From positions 930,001 through 994,000 of the forward strand of contig CAVTMP010000004.1 in assembly GCA_963735885.1 (NCBI GenBank): 64,000 bases of DNA, read 5' to 3'. The position numbers and the translations under genes were made by a program. Origin of the DNA: JBBSBL01 sp963735885 (GTDB lineage Bacteria; Actinomycetota; Thermoleophilia; Solirubrobacterales; Solirubrobacteraceae). Shown here piece after piece: positions 8,578 through 17,564 of this stretch; the stretch's first letter is position 1, and each line of letters starts with the position of its first letter. The notes under the pieces were generated by a model. It was not told the origin of the DNA, searched no databases, and worked only from the letters and a program-made list of their open reading frames with translations.

Positions 8578-9992
8578 GCGACCGGCCGCGGCCGGCGATG
8601 AGCGACGTGGTGGGAGCCGCGCGCGCCGCGCTGGCCGGCGAGCGGGCGTGGCTCGTGGGCGGCGCCGTGCGCGATCGGCTGCTCGGTCGCGACACGGCCG
8701 ACGCGGACCTCGTGCTCGCCGGCGATCCCGCCCGCGCCGCGCGGCGGCTCGCGCGAGCCGCGGGCGGAACGGCCTTCCCGCTCTCGGAGGCGTTCGGACA
8801 CTGGCGTGTCGTCGGGCCCGGGCAGGCGTGGCAGGCCGATCTCGCCCCGCTCGCCGGCGGGTCGATCGAGGACGACCTCCGCCGTCGCGACTTCACGGTG
8901 AACGCGATCGCCGAGCCGCTCTCCGGCGGCCCGCCGATCGACCCGTCCGGCGGCGCCGCCGACCTCGAGGCCGGCGTGCTGCGGATGGTCGCGCCCGCCG
9001 CCTTCGACGCCGATCCGCTGCGGGTCCTGCGGCTGGTGCGGCTGGCCACCGAGCTGGGGCTCGACCCGGACGCCGACACGGTGGCCGCGGCCCGGATGCG
9101 GGCGCCGCGCCTCGGCGAGGTCGCGGGCGAGCGCGTCTTCGCCGAGCTGCGGCGGGTCCTCGTCACCGAGCGGCCGCTCGAGGGGATGGCGCTGATGGAC
9201 GCCGTCGCCGCGACGGACGTCGTCCTGCCGGAGCTCGCGGCGCTTCGCGGGGTGGAGCAGAGCGCCTACCACCACCTCGACGTCCACGACCACACGCTCG
9301 CGGTGCTCGCCGAGGTCGTGGCGCTGGAGCGCGACCCGGCGCCGCTGGGCGAGCACGGCCGGGCCGCCTCGGCGCGGCTGCACGAGCCGCTGGCCGACGA
9401 GCTGACCGGCTGGGGCGCGCTGCGCCTCGGCGCGCTCTACCACGACGTCGCGAAGCCCACCACGCGGCAGACGTTCCCGGGCGGGCGGATCGGCTTCCCC
9501 GGCCATGACGCCGAGGGGGCGGAGATGGCGCGCGCGGCGCTCACGCGGCTGCGCGTCAGCGAACGGCTGCGCGCCCACGTCGCCGGGCTCGCCCGCCACC
9601 ACCTGCGCCTCGGGTTCCTCGTCCACGACGCCCCGCTCTCGCGCCGCGAGGTCTACCGCTACCTCGCGGCGTGCGAGCCCGTCGAGGTCGACGTCACCGT
9701 GCTCTCCGTGGCCGACCGCCTCGCCACCCGCGGCCGCAAGGCCGACGAGGCCATCGCCCGACACCTCGACCTCGCCGACGGGATGCTCGGGGAGGCGCTC
9801 GCCTGGCGTGGCGCGCGCCCGGCGCCGCTCGTCCGCGGCGACGAGCTCGCGATCGCCCTCGGCATCGAGCCCGGCCCGGAGCTCGGCCGCCTGCTCGCCG
9901 AGGTGGAGGAGGCGCGCTTCGCGGGCGAGGTGAGCACCCGCGAGGAGGCCGTCGCCTGGGCGCGGCAGCGGGAGCGCGGGGCAGGGGGCTGA
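8574..9992 (+). CDS. CCA-adding/poly(A)-polymerase family nucleotidyltransferase with HD domain
   Basis: 472 residues. The N-terminal class II nucleotidyltransferase head is clear: WLVGGAVRDRLLGRDTADAD (about 24-43, with the GGxVRD loop and catalytic DAD), then DDLRRRDFTVNAIA and the RNA-binding DPLRVLRLVRLATELGL. An HD phosphohydrolase-like domain follows (YHHLDVHDHTLAVL, LGALYHDVAKP, GHDAEGAEMA, ARHHLRL). This layout fits CCA tRNA nucleotidyltransferases that mature tRNA 3' ends; poly(A) polymerase is the alternative. The GTG start overlaps the alr stop. The 3' end overlaps slightly with the unresolved tail of the convergent hydrolase. Confidence 0.85.
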   Translation: MSDRPRPAMSDVVGAARAALAGERAWLVGGAVRDRLLGRDTADADLVLAGDPARAARRLARAAGGTAFPLSEAFGHWRVVGPGQAWQADLAPLAGGSIEDDLRRRDFTVNAIAEPLSGGPPIDPSGGAADLEAGVLRMVAPAAFDADPLRVLRLVRLATELGLDPDADTVAAARMRAPRLGEVAGERVFAELRRVLVTERPLEGMALMDAVAATDVVLPELAALRGVEQSAYHHLDVHDHTLAVLAEVVALERDPAPLGEHGRAASARLHEPLADELTGWGALRLGALYHDVAKPTTRQTFPGGRIGFPGHDAEGAEMARAALTRLRVSERLRAHVAGLARHHLRLGFLVHDAPLSRREVYRYLAACEPVEVDVTVLSVADRLATRGRKADEAIARHLDLADGMLGEALAWRGARPAPLVRGDELAIALGIEPGPELGRLLAEVEEARFAGEVSTREEAVAWARQRERGAGG

Positions 9993-10011
9993 GCCGCCGG
10001 CGGACCCGGGC

Positions 10012-10927
10012 TCAAGCGTGGCGGCGGGTCCAGGTACCGGTGCAGCCAGCGCAGCGTCCGGGGCATGACCTCGTCCCCGTAGGCCTCCGCGTGGCGGGTC
10101 CCGGGGAGCACGACGAGCCGGTTGGGGACGCGCCTGGCGGTGAGCGCCCGCGCGAACCCGCGCAGCCCCGCGAGGGGAACGAGCTCGTCGGCGCTGTTGA
10201 ACTGGAGGGTCGGGGCGTCGCCCCGCGTGACATGGGTCACGGGAGAGGCCGCCCGGCCCACCGGGCAGCGCGTCGCCGAGGCGCAGCCGAGGAAGTTCAG
10301 CACGAGGGAGCGCCGGAGCGCGTCGCCCGCCCCGAGCCCGACGCCGCTCGAGTGGAGGCGGAGGTCCGGCGGGCCCGACCAGGAGACCACGGCGTCGGCG
10401 TGGCCCGGCGCGCCGGCCCCGCCGAGGACGCCGAGCGCGTCGACGAGATAGCCGCCCGCGCTGCCGCCCACCGCCCCCACGCGGCGGGTGTCCGCGCCGT
10501 AGCGGGCGCCGTTGGTCCGCACCCACCGCGCCGCGGCCTGGACGTCGCGGAGCTGGGCGGGGTAGCGCCTGGCGGTGCAGAGGCGGTTCGCGGCGTCCGT
10601 GCAGATCAGCCGGTAGCTCACGACGAAGGCGACGAAGCCGCCCGCCGCGAGCTTGCCCCCGAAGCGGACCCAGTCGGCGCTCGCCTTGTCGCCGCTCACC
10701 CAGGCGCCGCCGTGGACGCCGAGGACCGCGGGATGCCGGCCCCGACCCGACGGGCGGTACACGTCGAGCTTCAGCGCGACGCCGCCGGCGGTGGCGAAGG
10801 TGACGTCGTGGGTGACCTTCACGGCCGCGGGGGCGGCGGCGGGCAGGGCGAGCACGGCGGCGAGCGCGGCGGCCAAGGCGAGCGTGCGGGCGGGACGGTG
10901 GCGAGTCACGGCGCGGGATCCTCTCAT
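10012..10927 (-). CDS. Secreted alpha/beta hydrolase (esterase/lipase family)
   Basis: The product opens with a signal peptide (MRGSRAVTRHRP, then an Ala/Leu-rich core ending LPAAAPAAVK). The hydrolase has the oxyanion strand GVHGGAWVSGDKAS, a nucleophile elbow VGGSAGGYLVDALG (Ser in GGSAGG), and a late GTRHAEAYGD supplying the likely catalytic His. These match the BD-FAE/carboxylesterase group, acting outside the membrane on unknown esters. Its ATG overlaps the peptidase stop in an ATGA, so the two are coupled. The C-terminus is unclear: after LHRYLDPPP the frame stays open, while a TGA at 10012 needs a one-base shift near 10020-10030. It is similar in kind to the hydrolase at the right end of the window. 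Confidence 0.85.
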
Positions 10928-12111
10928 GTCGCCCGCCCCATCCGCCGCACCAGGGCCTCGGCGAGGGCGGCGGCGTGGCCGACGGTCTCGTGATCCACGT
11001 TGTCCGGCGTGTCGCTCGGCCAGTGGTAGTTGGCCGGCGCCTTGTACTCGGTCACCGAGCCGATCGAGGCCGAGGGGAAGCCGCGCCGCAGCGCGATCAC
11101 GCCGTCGGTGGCGTTGCGCAGCCGCAGCCCGCGGCGCAGCGGGACGCCCGCCTCCGCCGCGGCGGAGGCGACCGCCTCGCGCACCGCCGTCGGGTAGTCG
11201 CGCATCACGAGCATGCCCTCGCCCTCGATCAGCGCGAGCTCCGGCGAGCCGACGGTGTCGAGGCAGACGACCGTCGTCGTCTCGCGCGACAGACCATCGA
11301 GGTGGCGGCGGGCGAAGGCGTCCATGCCCTCCATGAAGGACTCCTCGGACCCCGTCGAGACGAGGAGCAGGCGCAGCCCGCCGACCGGCTCGTCGCGCAG
11401 CGCCTCGGCGAGCCCGACGAGCACCGCCACGGCGGTCAGGTTGTCGTTCGCGCCGGGCACGACGGCGCGGGCGCCGATGTCGGCGAAGGCCGCCGCGCTC
11501 CCGAGCCCGAGCGCCGCGCCCGCCCACAGCAGCGCACGGCGATCGAGCAGGGCGCCCATGCCGACGAGCACCGGACCGGCGAGCACCGGCGCCATGAGCG
11601 GCGGCGAGGTCTCGGCCCGGGCGAGCAGACCCGGCGCGAGGCGCGTGATCGCGGGCAGGATGCCGGGGTGGAAGATGAGCCCGGAGTGCGCGGCGTCGTG
11701 GTGGGCGACGAGGACGAGCGTGCGCTCGGCGTGCCGCTCTCCGCCCTCGGCGACGACGTTCCACGTCGTCCGGGCCGGCAGCCGGCGGCGCCAGCGGAAC
11801 GCCCCCGAGCCGACGTCGTCCCACACCGCCCACGCCCCGGCGGCGCCGACCGCGGCGGCGAGCGCGCGGGCGCCCCCGCCGCCGCGCAGCGCGGCCAGCC
11901 CGCCGAGCCCCGCGGCCGCGGCCGGGAGACCCAGCGGCCACCAGTAGGTCCCGTGCGCGCGCTCGGCCTCGACCCGGGCCTCGCAGCCGCGCTCTCGCAG
12001 GGCGCCGGCGATCCACTCGGCCGCCTCGCGCTCGCCGTCCGACGCCGAGGGCCGCTCGATCGCGGCGAGATGCTCGATCACGGCGCGGAGGGTCGCGGGG
12101 GAGACCGGCAC
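10924..12111 (-). CDS. M28-family zinc aminopeptidase, membrane-associated
   Basis: 395 residues of the M28 (aminopeptidase Y/S) family. The metal ligands are visible: VAHHDAAHSG (first His), GANDNLTAVAVLVGLAEAL (bridging Asp), STGSEESFMEGMDAF (Glu pair), VCLDTVGSPELAL (Asp) and NYHWPSDTPDNVDHETV (last His). Between the N-terminal segment and the catalytic half are hydrophobic stretches (LPAAAAGLGGLAALRGG, ALAAAVGAAGAWAVW, LLWAGAALGLGSAAAF) that may anchor the enzyme. No signal peptide is seen. It is the first gene of a two-gene unit with the secreted hydrolase. The substrate is unknown. Confidence 0.88.
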   Translation of the reverse strand: MPVSPATLRAVIEHLAAIERPSASDGEREAAEWIAGALRERGCEARVEAERAHGTYWWPLGLPAAAAGLGGLAALRGGGGARALAAAVGAAGAWAVWDDVGSGAFRWRRRLPARTTWNVVAEGGERHAERTLVLVAHHDAAHSGLIFHPGILPAITRLAPGLLARAETSPPLMAPVLAGPVLVGMGALLDRRALLWAGAALGLGSAAAFADIGARAVVPGANDNLTAVAVLVGLAEALRDEPVGGLRLLLVSTGSEESFMEGMDAFARRHLDGLSRETTTVVCLDTVGSPELALIEGEGMLVMRDYPTAVREAVASAAAEAGVPLRRGLRLRNATDGVIALRRGFPSASIGSVTEYKAPANYHWPSDTPDNVDHETVGHAAALAEALVRRMGRAT

Positions 12112-12215
12112 GGCGGCGGACCGTAGCGGACGCCCGTGGCGCCGGGGCGCCGCGTCGCGCCGCCCCGCGCGCCTCGCGCCGGCCCGCGGCTCGGGCGCGG
12201 GTAGGCTTCGCGCCC

Positions 12216-12626
12216 ATGGCCGATCCCGACTGCCTCTTCTGCGGCATCGTCGCGGGCGCGCTGCCCTCGACGATGGTGGCGGAGGACGAGCGCACCGTCG
12301 CCTTCATGGACATCAACCCGGCCACCCGCGGCCACCTGCTCGTCGTGCCCCGCGCGCACAGCGCCGACATCACCGAGACCGATCCGGCCGACCTCGCGGC
12401 CAGCATCGATGTGGCGCAGGCGCTCACCCGCCGGGCGCTCGAGCGCCTCGGGGCGGACGGCGTCAACGTGCTGAACGCCTGCCGCCCGGTCGCGGGCCAG
12501 ACGGTGTTCCACGTGCACCTCCACGTGATCCCCCGCTACGCCGACGACGGGATCTCGCTCCCCTGGGTCCCCAGGGCCGGCGACCCCGCCGAGATCGCGG
12601 CGGCGGCGGAGGTGCTGCGCGGATGA
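12216..12626 (+). CDS. HIT-family nucleotide hydrolase/transferase
   Basis: 136 residues with the complete histidine-triad site VFHVHLHVIPRY (about 98-109) and the zinc-type N-terminus CLFCGIVAG, followed by FMDINPATRGHLLVVPRAH. Members hydrolyse AMP-lysine-type phosphoramidates or dinucleoside polyphosphates; the natural substrate here cannot be told. The ATG lies eight bases after TAGGCT (12202-12207), fitting a leaderless mRNA. Its stop overlaps the start of the enoyl-CoA hydratase gene in an ATGA. Confidence 0.93.
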   Translation: MADPDCLFCGIVAGALPSTMVAEDERTVAFMDINPATRGHLLVVPRAHSADITETDPADLAASIDVAQALTRRALERLGADGVNVLNACRPVAGQTVFHVHLHVIPRYADDGISLPWVPRAGDPAEIAAAAEVLRG

Positions 12627-13408
12627 GCGGCGATCCCGTCCGGCTCGAGCGCGAGGCCGGCGGTCTGGCGGTCGTCACCTTCGACGCCCCGCCGCTCAAC
12701 CTCTTCGACGCCGCCCTCGGCGCCGGCCTCCGGGCCGCGGTGGCGGCGCTCGAGGCCGACCCGCCCCGGGCCGTGCTCTTCCGGGCCGAGGGGCGGGCGT
12801 TCACCGGCGGGGTCGACGTCCAGGTGTTCGCGGGACTCGACGGCCCGGACGCGGCGACCGCGCTCTTCGCCGACCTCGTCGACACCGCGCGGCGCGTGGA
12901 GGCGCTGCCCTGCCCGACGGTGCTCGCGGCGCATGCGCTCACGCTGACCTGGGCCTTCGAGCTGGCCCTCGCCTGCGACCTCATCCTGGCGGCGGAGGCG
13001 GCCGCCTTCGGGCTCGTCGAGGCCCGGGTCGGCCTGACGCCGGCGATGGGCGGGACCCAGCGCCTCGCGGAGCGGGCCGGGACCGGCCGGGCGCGCGAGC
13101 TCGTGATGACGGCCGAGGTCTACGCCGCCGAGACGCTGGAGCGCTGGGGCGTGGTCAACCGCGTGCTGCCCGACGCGGGCTTCGACGCCGCCGCGCGCGA
13201 GCTCGCCGCCGGCCTCGCCGCCGGGCCGACCCGCGCGCACGCGGCGACGAAGGCGATCCTCCGCGCCTACCTCGGCGGCGGGCTGGAGCGGGCGAACGAC
13301 GAGACGCCGCGGCTCGCCGGCGAGCTCTTCGCCACGGAGGATCTGCAGGCCGGCGTCCGGGCCTTCCTCGACACCGGCCCCGGGACCGCGAGCTTCGAGG
13401 GGCGCTAG
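12623..13408 (+). CDS. Enoyl-CoA hydratase/isomerase family protein
   Basis: 261 residues of the crotonase superfamily. The first oxyanion loop reads FRAEGRAFTGGVDVQVFAG and the second AAHALTLTWAFELALACDLI, followed by FGLVEARVGLTPAMGGTQRLA. The usual HGxxxGGG of the second loop is replaced by HALTLTWAFEL, so catalytic competence as a classical hydratase is not certain. Substrate could be a medium-chain enoyl-CoA or an unrelated acyl-CoA. Immediately after the stop lies the truncated 5' end of an opposing ABC transporter gene. Confidence 0.85.
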   Translation: MSGDPVRLEREAGGLAVVTFDAPPLNLFDAALGAGLRAAVAALEADPPRAVLFRAEGRAFTGGVDVQVFAGLDGPDAATALFADLVDTARRVEALPCPTVLAAHALTLTWAFELALACDLILAAEAAAFGLVEARVGLTPAMGGTQRLAERAGTGRARELVMTAEVYAAETLERWGVVNRVLPDAGFDAAARELAAGLAAGPTRAHAATKAILRAYLGGGLERANDETPRLAGELFATEDLQAGVRAFLDTGPGTASFEGR

Positions 13409-13499
13409 CTCCCTCGGCGACCTCGAGATCGATGCCGTCGACGGCCTTCGGGCCGCCCTCGAACTGCCGCTCGAGCCCCCGCGCGTCGATCGCCGCCAT
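13405..13499 (-). pseudogene. 5' fragment of an ABC transporter ATPase gene
   Basis: On the minus strand an ATG at 13499 opens MAAIDARGLERQFEGGPKAV, continuing DGIDLEVAEG. This is the standard first 30 residues of a DrrA/CcmA-type ABC ATPase. The similarity stops exactly before the expected Walker A loop (GPNGAGKTT), at the stop codon of the hydratase gene. So only the N-terminal coding stretch remains. It marks a deletion junction at about 13405-13410. The permease partner is absent. Confidence 0.7.
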
Positions 13500-13568
13500 C
13501 GTGCGGAGCGCAACGTACCGTGCGGCAACCGGCGCGCTCCGGCCGCCGGCTGCGGTTGAATGTCGGCC

Positions 13569-14255
13569 ATGAAGCGAATCCGAATCGCCCTCCTCGCCGT
13601 GCCCGCACTCGCCCTGACGGCCGCCGCGCCGGCCTCCGCGCGGGTGATCGAGCTCGGTCAGAGCACGGACAGCGTGGCCCCGAGCTGCATCAACAAGGCC
13701 TCGGACACGAACTGCCGAGCGGTGACCCGCACGAGCGCCTACCCCGTGCAGATCGGCCAGACGAAGGCCCCGATGACGGTGCCCGCCGACGGCCGGATCG
13801 TGGCGTTCACCCTCCGTCTCGGCAAGCCCACCCGCAAGCAGAACAAGTTCTTCAAGGACACCTATGGCGGCACCGCCAGGATGCGGCTCACCACGTTGAA
13901 GTACGGGCCGAAGTTCTCCACCACCGTGCAGCGCCAGAGCTCCGAGGTTCGGCTCGAGCCCTACTTCGGGAAGACCGTTCAGATCCCGCTGGGGAAGACG
14001 CTCGGCGTCAAGAAGGGCGAGGGCGTCGGCTTCACCACCTCCACGTGGGCACCGATCCTGGCGCTCGGACTCGCGCGCGACAACTCGTGGCGCTCCAGTC
14101 GACCGCGCGGATCATGCGACCTGTTCGGGACGCAGACGGCGCTCCTGGGCGTCGGGACGAAGGGCGCGTTCGGGTGCTTCTACAGCACGGCGCGCCTCAC
14201 GTTCACGGCCACCCTGATCACCACGCCGACGCCGCCGCCCGTCACCTTCGACTGA
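13569..14255 (+). CDS. Exported protein of unknown function
   Basis: 228 residues starting MKRIRIALLAVPALALTAAA with a signal peptide cleaved after ASA. The mature part has four cysteines near residues 38-45 and 180-202 (PSCINKASDTNC, GSCDLFG, GCFYST), suggesting disulfides, and is beta-rich with many Thr/Lys segments. I do not recognise a family. An in-frame ATG nine bases earlier is possible, but the chosen start fits the signal peptide better. No operon partner. Confidence 0.75.
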   Translation: MKRIRIALLAVPALALTAAAPASARVIELGQSTDSVAPSCINKASDTNCRAVTRTSAYPVQIGQTKAPMTVPADGRIVAFTLRLGKPTRKQNKFFKDTYGGTARMRLTTLKYGPKFSTTVQRQSSEVRLEPYFGKTVQIPLGKTLGVKKGEGVGFTTSTWAPILALGLARDNSWRSSRPRGSCDLFGTQTALLGVGTKGAFGCFYSTARLTFTATLITTPTPPPVTFD

Positions 14256-14295
14256 CCGGCCCGCCCCGGCGGCGCTGCCGGCGATCGCGGGTGGT

Positions 14296-14742
14296 CTAGC
14301 CGGTCGGCGCGGCGCCCCCGCCGGAGCTCCCGCCGGTGCCGCCGCCCCCGCCGCCGACCCCGGCGCCGCCACCGCCGCCGCCCGTGCCGCCGCCGCCCGT
14401 GCCGCCGCCGCCGGTACCGCCGCCGCCGGTCCCGCCGCCGCTGTTCGGCGCGGCGCCCCCGCCGCCGCTCGGCGCGGCGCCGCCGCCGGTGTCGGTCCCG
14501 CCGCCGGAGCCGGTCCCCCCACCCGTTCCCGAGTCGGTGGTCGAGGGCGTCGTGGTCGTCGTCGTGCTCGGGGTCGTGACGGGCGACGCGCTCGTGTCGG
14601 AGGGCACGGTGAGGTCGGGCGTCGTCACGCTGCCCGAGGATGAGCCGCCGCCCCCGCAGGAGCCCAGCAGCAACGCGAGCACGAGCACGCCGGCGACGGC
14701 GGCGAGCGCGAGGGTGGCGGTGCGGCGGGTGGCGGGGGACAC
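14296..14742 (-). CDS. Glycine-rich putative lipoprotein
   Basis: 148 residues. The N-terminal hydrophobic segment TATLALAAVAGVLVLALLLGSC ends in a Leu-Gly-Ser-Cys lipobox, so the protein is probably lipid-anchored. A Ser/Thr-rich stretch follows, and the last 80 residues are almost only Gly with Thr and Ser, coded by tandem units of about 15 bases (roughly 14370-14445). No domain is visible. Likely a surface-exposed flexible protein; the GC-extreme repeat also makes the count of units uncertain. Confidence 0.65.
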   Translation of the reverse strand: MSPATRRTATLALAAVAGVLVLALLLGSCGGGGSSSGSVTTPDLTVPSDTSASPVTTPSTTTTTTPSTTDSGTGGGTGSGGGTDTGGGAAPSGGGGAAPNSGGGTGGGGTGGGGTGGGGTGGGGGGAGVGGGGGGTGGSSGGGAAPTG

Positions 14743-14753
14743 GCCGGGAAGTA

Positions 14754-15027
14754 TCAGGCGTCGAGCGGCGCCATGCGACGGCCGCAGTGCGGGCAGTCGT
14801 TGAGGTCCTTCTGGGCCAGCTGGTCGCACCAGGTGCAGAAGCGCAGGTTCTCGACCGCCCAGGGCAGCGTGGAGGGGGACGGCGCGAGCGGCAGCAGCTC
14901 TGCCGACGACCTCGAGCTCCTCGCCGCGTCTCGCGGTCGACGTAGACCCGGCCGGCCTCGGCCTCGAGGACGATCTCGCGGCCGCGTGGAGGGGTCGCGC
15001 AGGCGGTAGCGCTGGCGGTCGGCACAC
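14754..15027 (-). CDS. Small zinc-ribbon protein (frames broken)
   Basis: Assembled across three frame changes (near 14903, 14931 and 14986), the product is about 90 residues: an N-terminal part with CADRQRYRLRDPST, a strand-rich middle (REIVLEAEAGRVYVDRETR, EELEVVG) and a C-terminal zinc ribbon FCTWCDQLAQKDLNDCPHC. The two CxxC knuckles suggest a zinc-binding or rubredoxin-like module of unknown role. The shifts are the first of the dense indel belt that follows; I treat them as probable sequence errors. The start is uncertain. Confidence 0.55.
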
Positions 15028-15088
15028 GGCGGCGCGATCCTACCAGCGGGCCGGGCGCCGCCGTCCGCCGGCTAGCGTGGGCTCCGGC

Positions 15089-16683
15089 GTGCGGATCCTC
15101 ATCTTCCACGGCTACCTGCTGCGCGGCACGGGCTCCAACGTCTACAACGCGAACCTGGCGCGCGGCGCTCGTCGGCCTCGGGCACGAGGTGCACCTGCTC
15201 TGCCAGGACCGCGCGCCCGGCGGCGCTCGACTTCGTCGACGCGGCCGGGGACTGGGACGGCGGCGAGCTGCGCCGTGCTCACGCTGCGCGAGCCGGCGCG
15301 CTGCACGGCCTGACCGCCCGACATCGGCGGCCTGCTGCCGGTCTACGTCGCCGACCGCTACGAGGGCATCGAGGCCCGGCCGTTCGCCGACGCTCGACGA
15401 CGCCGAGCTCGAGCGCTACCTCGACGCGAACGTCGCGGCGGTCGCGCGAGGTCGCCGCGCGCGTCCGCCCGACGTCGGCGCTCGCCAACCACCTCGTGAT
15501 GGGCCCCGCGATCCTCGCCCGCGCCCTGCGGCGGCGCGTGCCCTACGCGGTGAAGATCCACGGCAGCGCGCTGGAGTACACCGTCAAGCCCCGAGCCCGA
15601 GCGCTTCCTGCCCTACGCGCGCGAGGGGCTGGCCCGCGCCCGCGGCGTGCTCGTCGGCTCGCGCCACACGGCCGACCGGCCTGTGGGCGACGATGGGCGA
15701 CCCGGCGCTGCCGGCGCGCACGCGGCTGGGGCCGCCCGGGGTCGACGTCGCAGCACTTCGCGCCGCGCGAGCCGGCCGCGGCCCGCGGCCGGCGAGCGCT
15801 CGCGCGCTCGCCGAGCGTCTGGCGGCCAGGACGAGGCGCACCGCGCCGGACTCGGCCTTCGCGCGCGACCCGCGGCGGCCGCCGCCGCGCTGCGCCTCCT
15901 GCGCCGGCGGCGAGGAGCCGCTCGTCGCCTACGTCGGCAAGCTGATCGTCTCCAAGGGCGTCGACCTGCTCGCTCGCCGCCTGGCCGCTGGTGCTGGAGC
16001 GCGTGCCGGACGCGCGGCTCGTCGTCGTCGGCTTCGGCGCCTACCGCGAGGGCTGCGAGCGGCTCCTCGGCCGCGCTCGCCGCCGGCGACCTCGACGCCG
16101 TCGCGCGATCGCTCTGCGCGGCCGCGCGCCGGAGGGCGGCCCCGCGGCGCCGCTGCGCCACCTGCTCGCCTTCCTCGACGGGCTCGACGGCGACGACGCG
16201 GGCGCGAGCGCTACCTCGCGGCCGCGGCGGCGCTCGCCGAGCGCGGTCGTGCTGTCACCGGGCGCCTCGAGCACGACGAGCTCGCCGACCTGCTGCCGGC
16301 CTGCGAGGCCCAGGTCGTGCCCAGCACGTTCCCCGAGGCGTTCGGGATGGTCGCCGCCGAGGCGGCGGCGTGCGGCGTGCTGCCGGTCTGGCCGCGCACT
16401 CCGGGCTGGCCGAGGTCGCCGGCGCGCTGGCCGCCGAGGCTCCGGCGGAGGCGCGCCCGTGGCTGTCCTTCTCGCGTCGGCCCGCGGACCGTCCGGCGCG
16501 ACCTCGCCGAGCGCCTCGTGGGGTGGCTCGCGCGCCCCGGACGCTGCGCGAGGAGACGCGCGCCGCGCTCGTGGCCACGGCGCGCGAGCGCTGGTCGTGG
16601 GAGGGCGTCGCCCGCGGCGTGATCGCGGCGGCGAAGGGCGAGCTCGACGGCCTGCCGCAGGTCCGCCGGCCCCCGCCGCCTGA
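15089..16683 (+). CDS. Glycosyltransferase family 4 (GT-B), frames broken
   Basis: The GTG at 15089 opens VRILIFHGYLLRGTGSNVYN, the typical start of GT4 enzymes. Following the protein through many one-base shifts gives the acceptor domain (ALVGLGHEVHLLCQDR; HLVMGPAILARALRRRVPYA; KIHGSALEYTV), the linker PLVAYVGKLIVSKGVDLL, and the nucleotide-sugar domain with LPACEAQVVPSTFPEAFGMV and AAEAAACGVLPV, the usual EX7E region. It probably transfers a hexose to a lipid or small-molecule acceptor. Shifts occur near 15163, 15222, 15267, 15312, 15394, 15449, 15590, 15680, 15751 and beyond; nearly all are one extra G or C. The precise end is not resolved. Confidence 0.7.
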
Positions 16684-16732
16684 CGCGACGGGCGCGCACG
16701 CGGTCCTCCCGCCCGTAGAGTGCCGCGTGACG

Positions 16733-17470
16733 ATGGCTCCGACGAGCAGGAGCACCGCCGCCGCAGGCGCCGCGCTCGCGGCGGCCCTCGCCCTCGCCGC
16801 GCGTCGCGTCGCGGGCTGCGGCGACGGGCAAGGACAGCACGCCCGACCTCGTCCACGGCAAGCAGCTCTTCGTGGCGAAGTGCGGCTCCTGCCACGTGCT
16901 CGCCCGCGCCGAGCACGAAGGGCATCACCGGACCGAACCTCGACGCCGCGTTCCGCCAGTCGCTGGCGACGGCTTCAAGCGCGACACGGTCGAGGGCGTC
17001 GTGGAGAAGCAGATCCTCTATCCGAACCAGCGACGGGCGTGATGCCGGCGAAGCTCGTCGACGGGCAGGAGGCGAAGGACGTCGCCGCCTACGTCGCGTT
17101 CGCGGTCGCCCGCACGGGGCAGGACACCGGCCCGCTCGCCACCGCCGTCGCCGGCGTCGCAGAAGAAGACGGCCGTCGCCCGCGGACGGCAAGCTCGAGA
17201 TCCCGACGGACCCGAACGGCCAGCTCGCCTATCTCGTCTCGGACGCCACCGCCCCGCCCGGACCGCTGACCGTCGACTCGAAGAACGCCTCGAGCACCCC
17301 GCACAACATCGCCGTCTCAGGCCCCGGCGCGAACGCGGCCGGCAAGGTGGTCGCGAACGGCGGCGTCTCGACCGTCAGGGTGACGCTCAAGCCCGGCACC
17401 TACCACGTTCTTCTGCACGGTCCCCGGCCACCGCCAGGCCGGCATGGAGGGCACGATCACCGTGAAGTAG
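16733..17470 (+). CDS. Cytochrome c-cupredoxin fusion, exported
   Basis: The conceptual protein has a signal peptide (MAPTSRSTAAAGAALAAALA), a class I cytochrome c domain with heme motif KCGSCHVL and axial-Met region ATGVMPAKLVDGQEAKDVAA, then a cupredoxin domain with copper ligands in TPHNIAVSGPGA (His) and a C-x4-H-x4-M loop (CTVPGHRQAGM) close to the C-terminus, ending GTITVK. Both domains shuttle single electrons outside the membrane, so a role carrying electrons to the adjacent oxidases is likely. Several one-base shifts (roughly 16800-17180 and 17410-17440) break the frame. An in-frame GTG at 16727 is an alternative start. Confidence 0.75.
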
Positions 17471-17564
17471 TCCGGGGCGCCGGGCCGCGCTCCGCGAGAA
17501 GCAAGGGCGACTGGGCGTGCCGGTCTGCCGCCGACCCGGCGACCCGGCACGGCGCCGACGAGCC

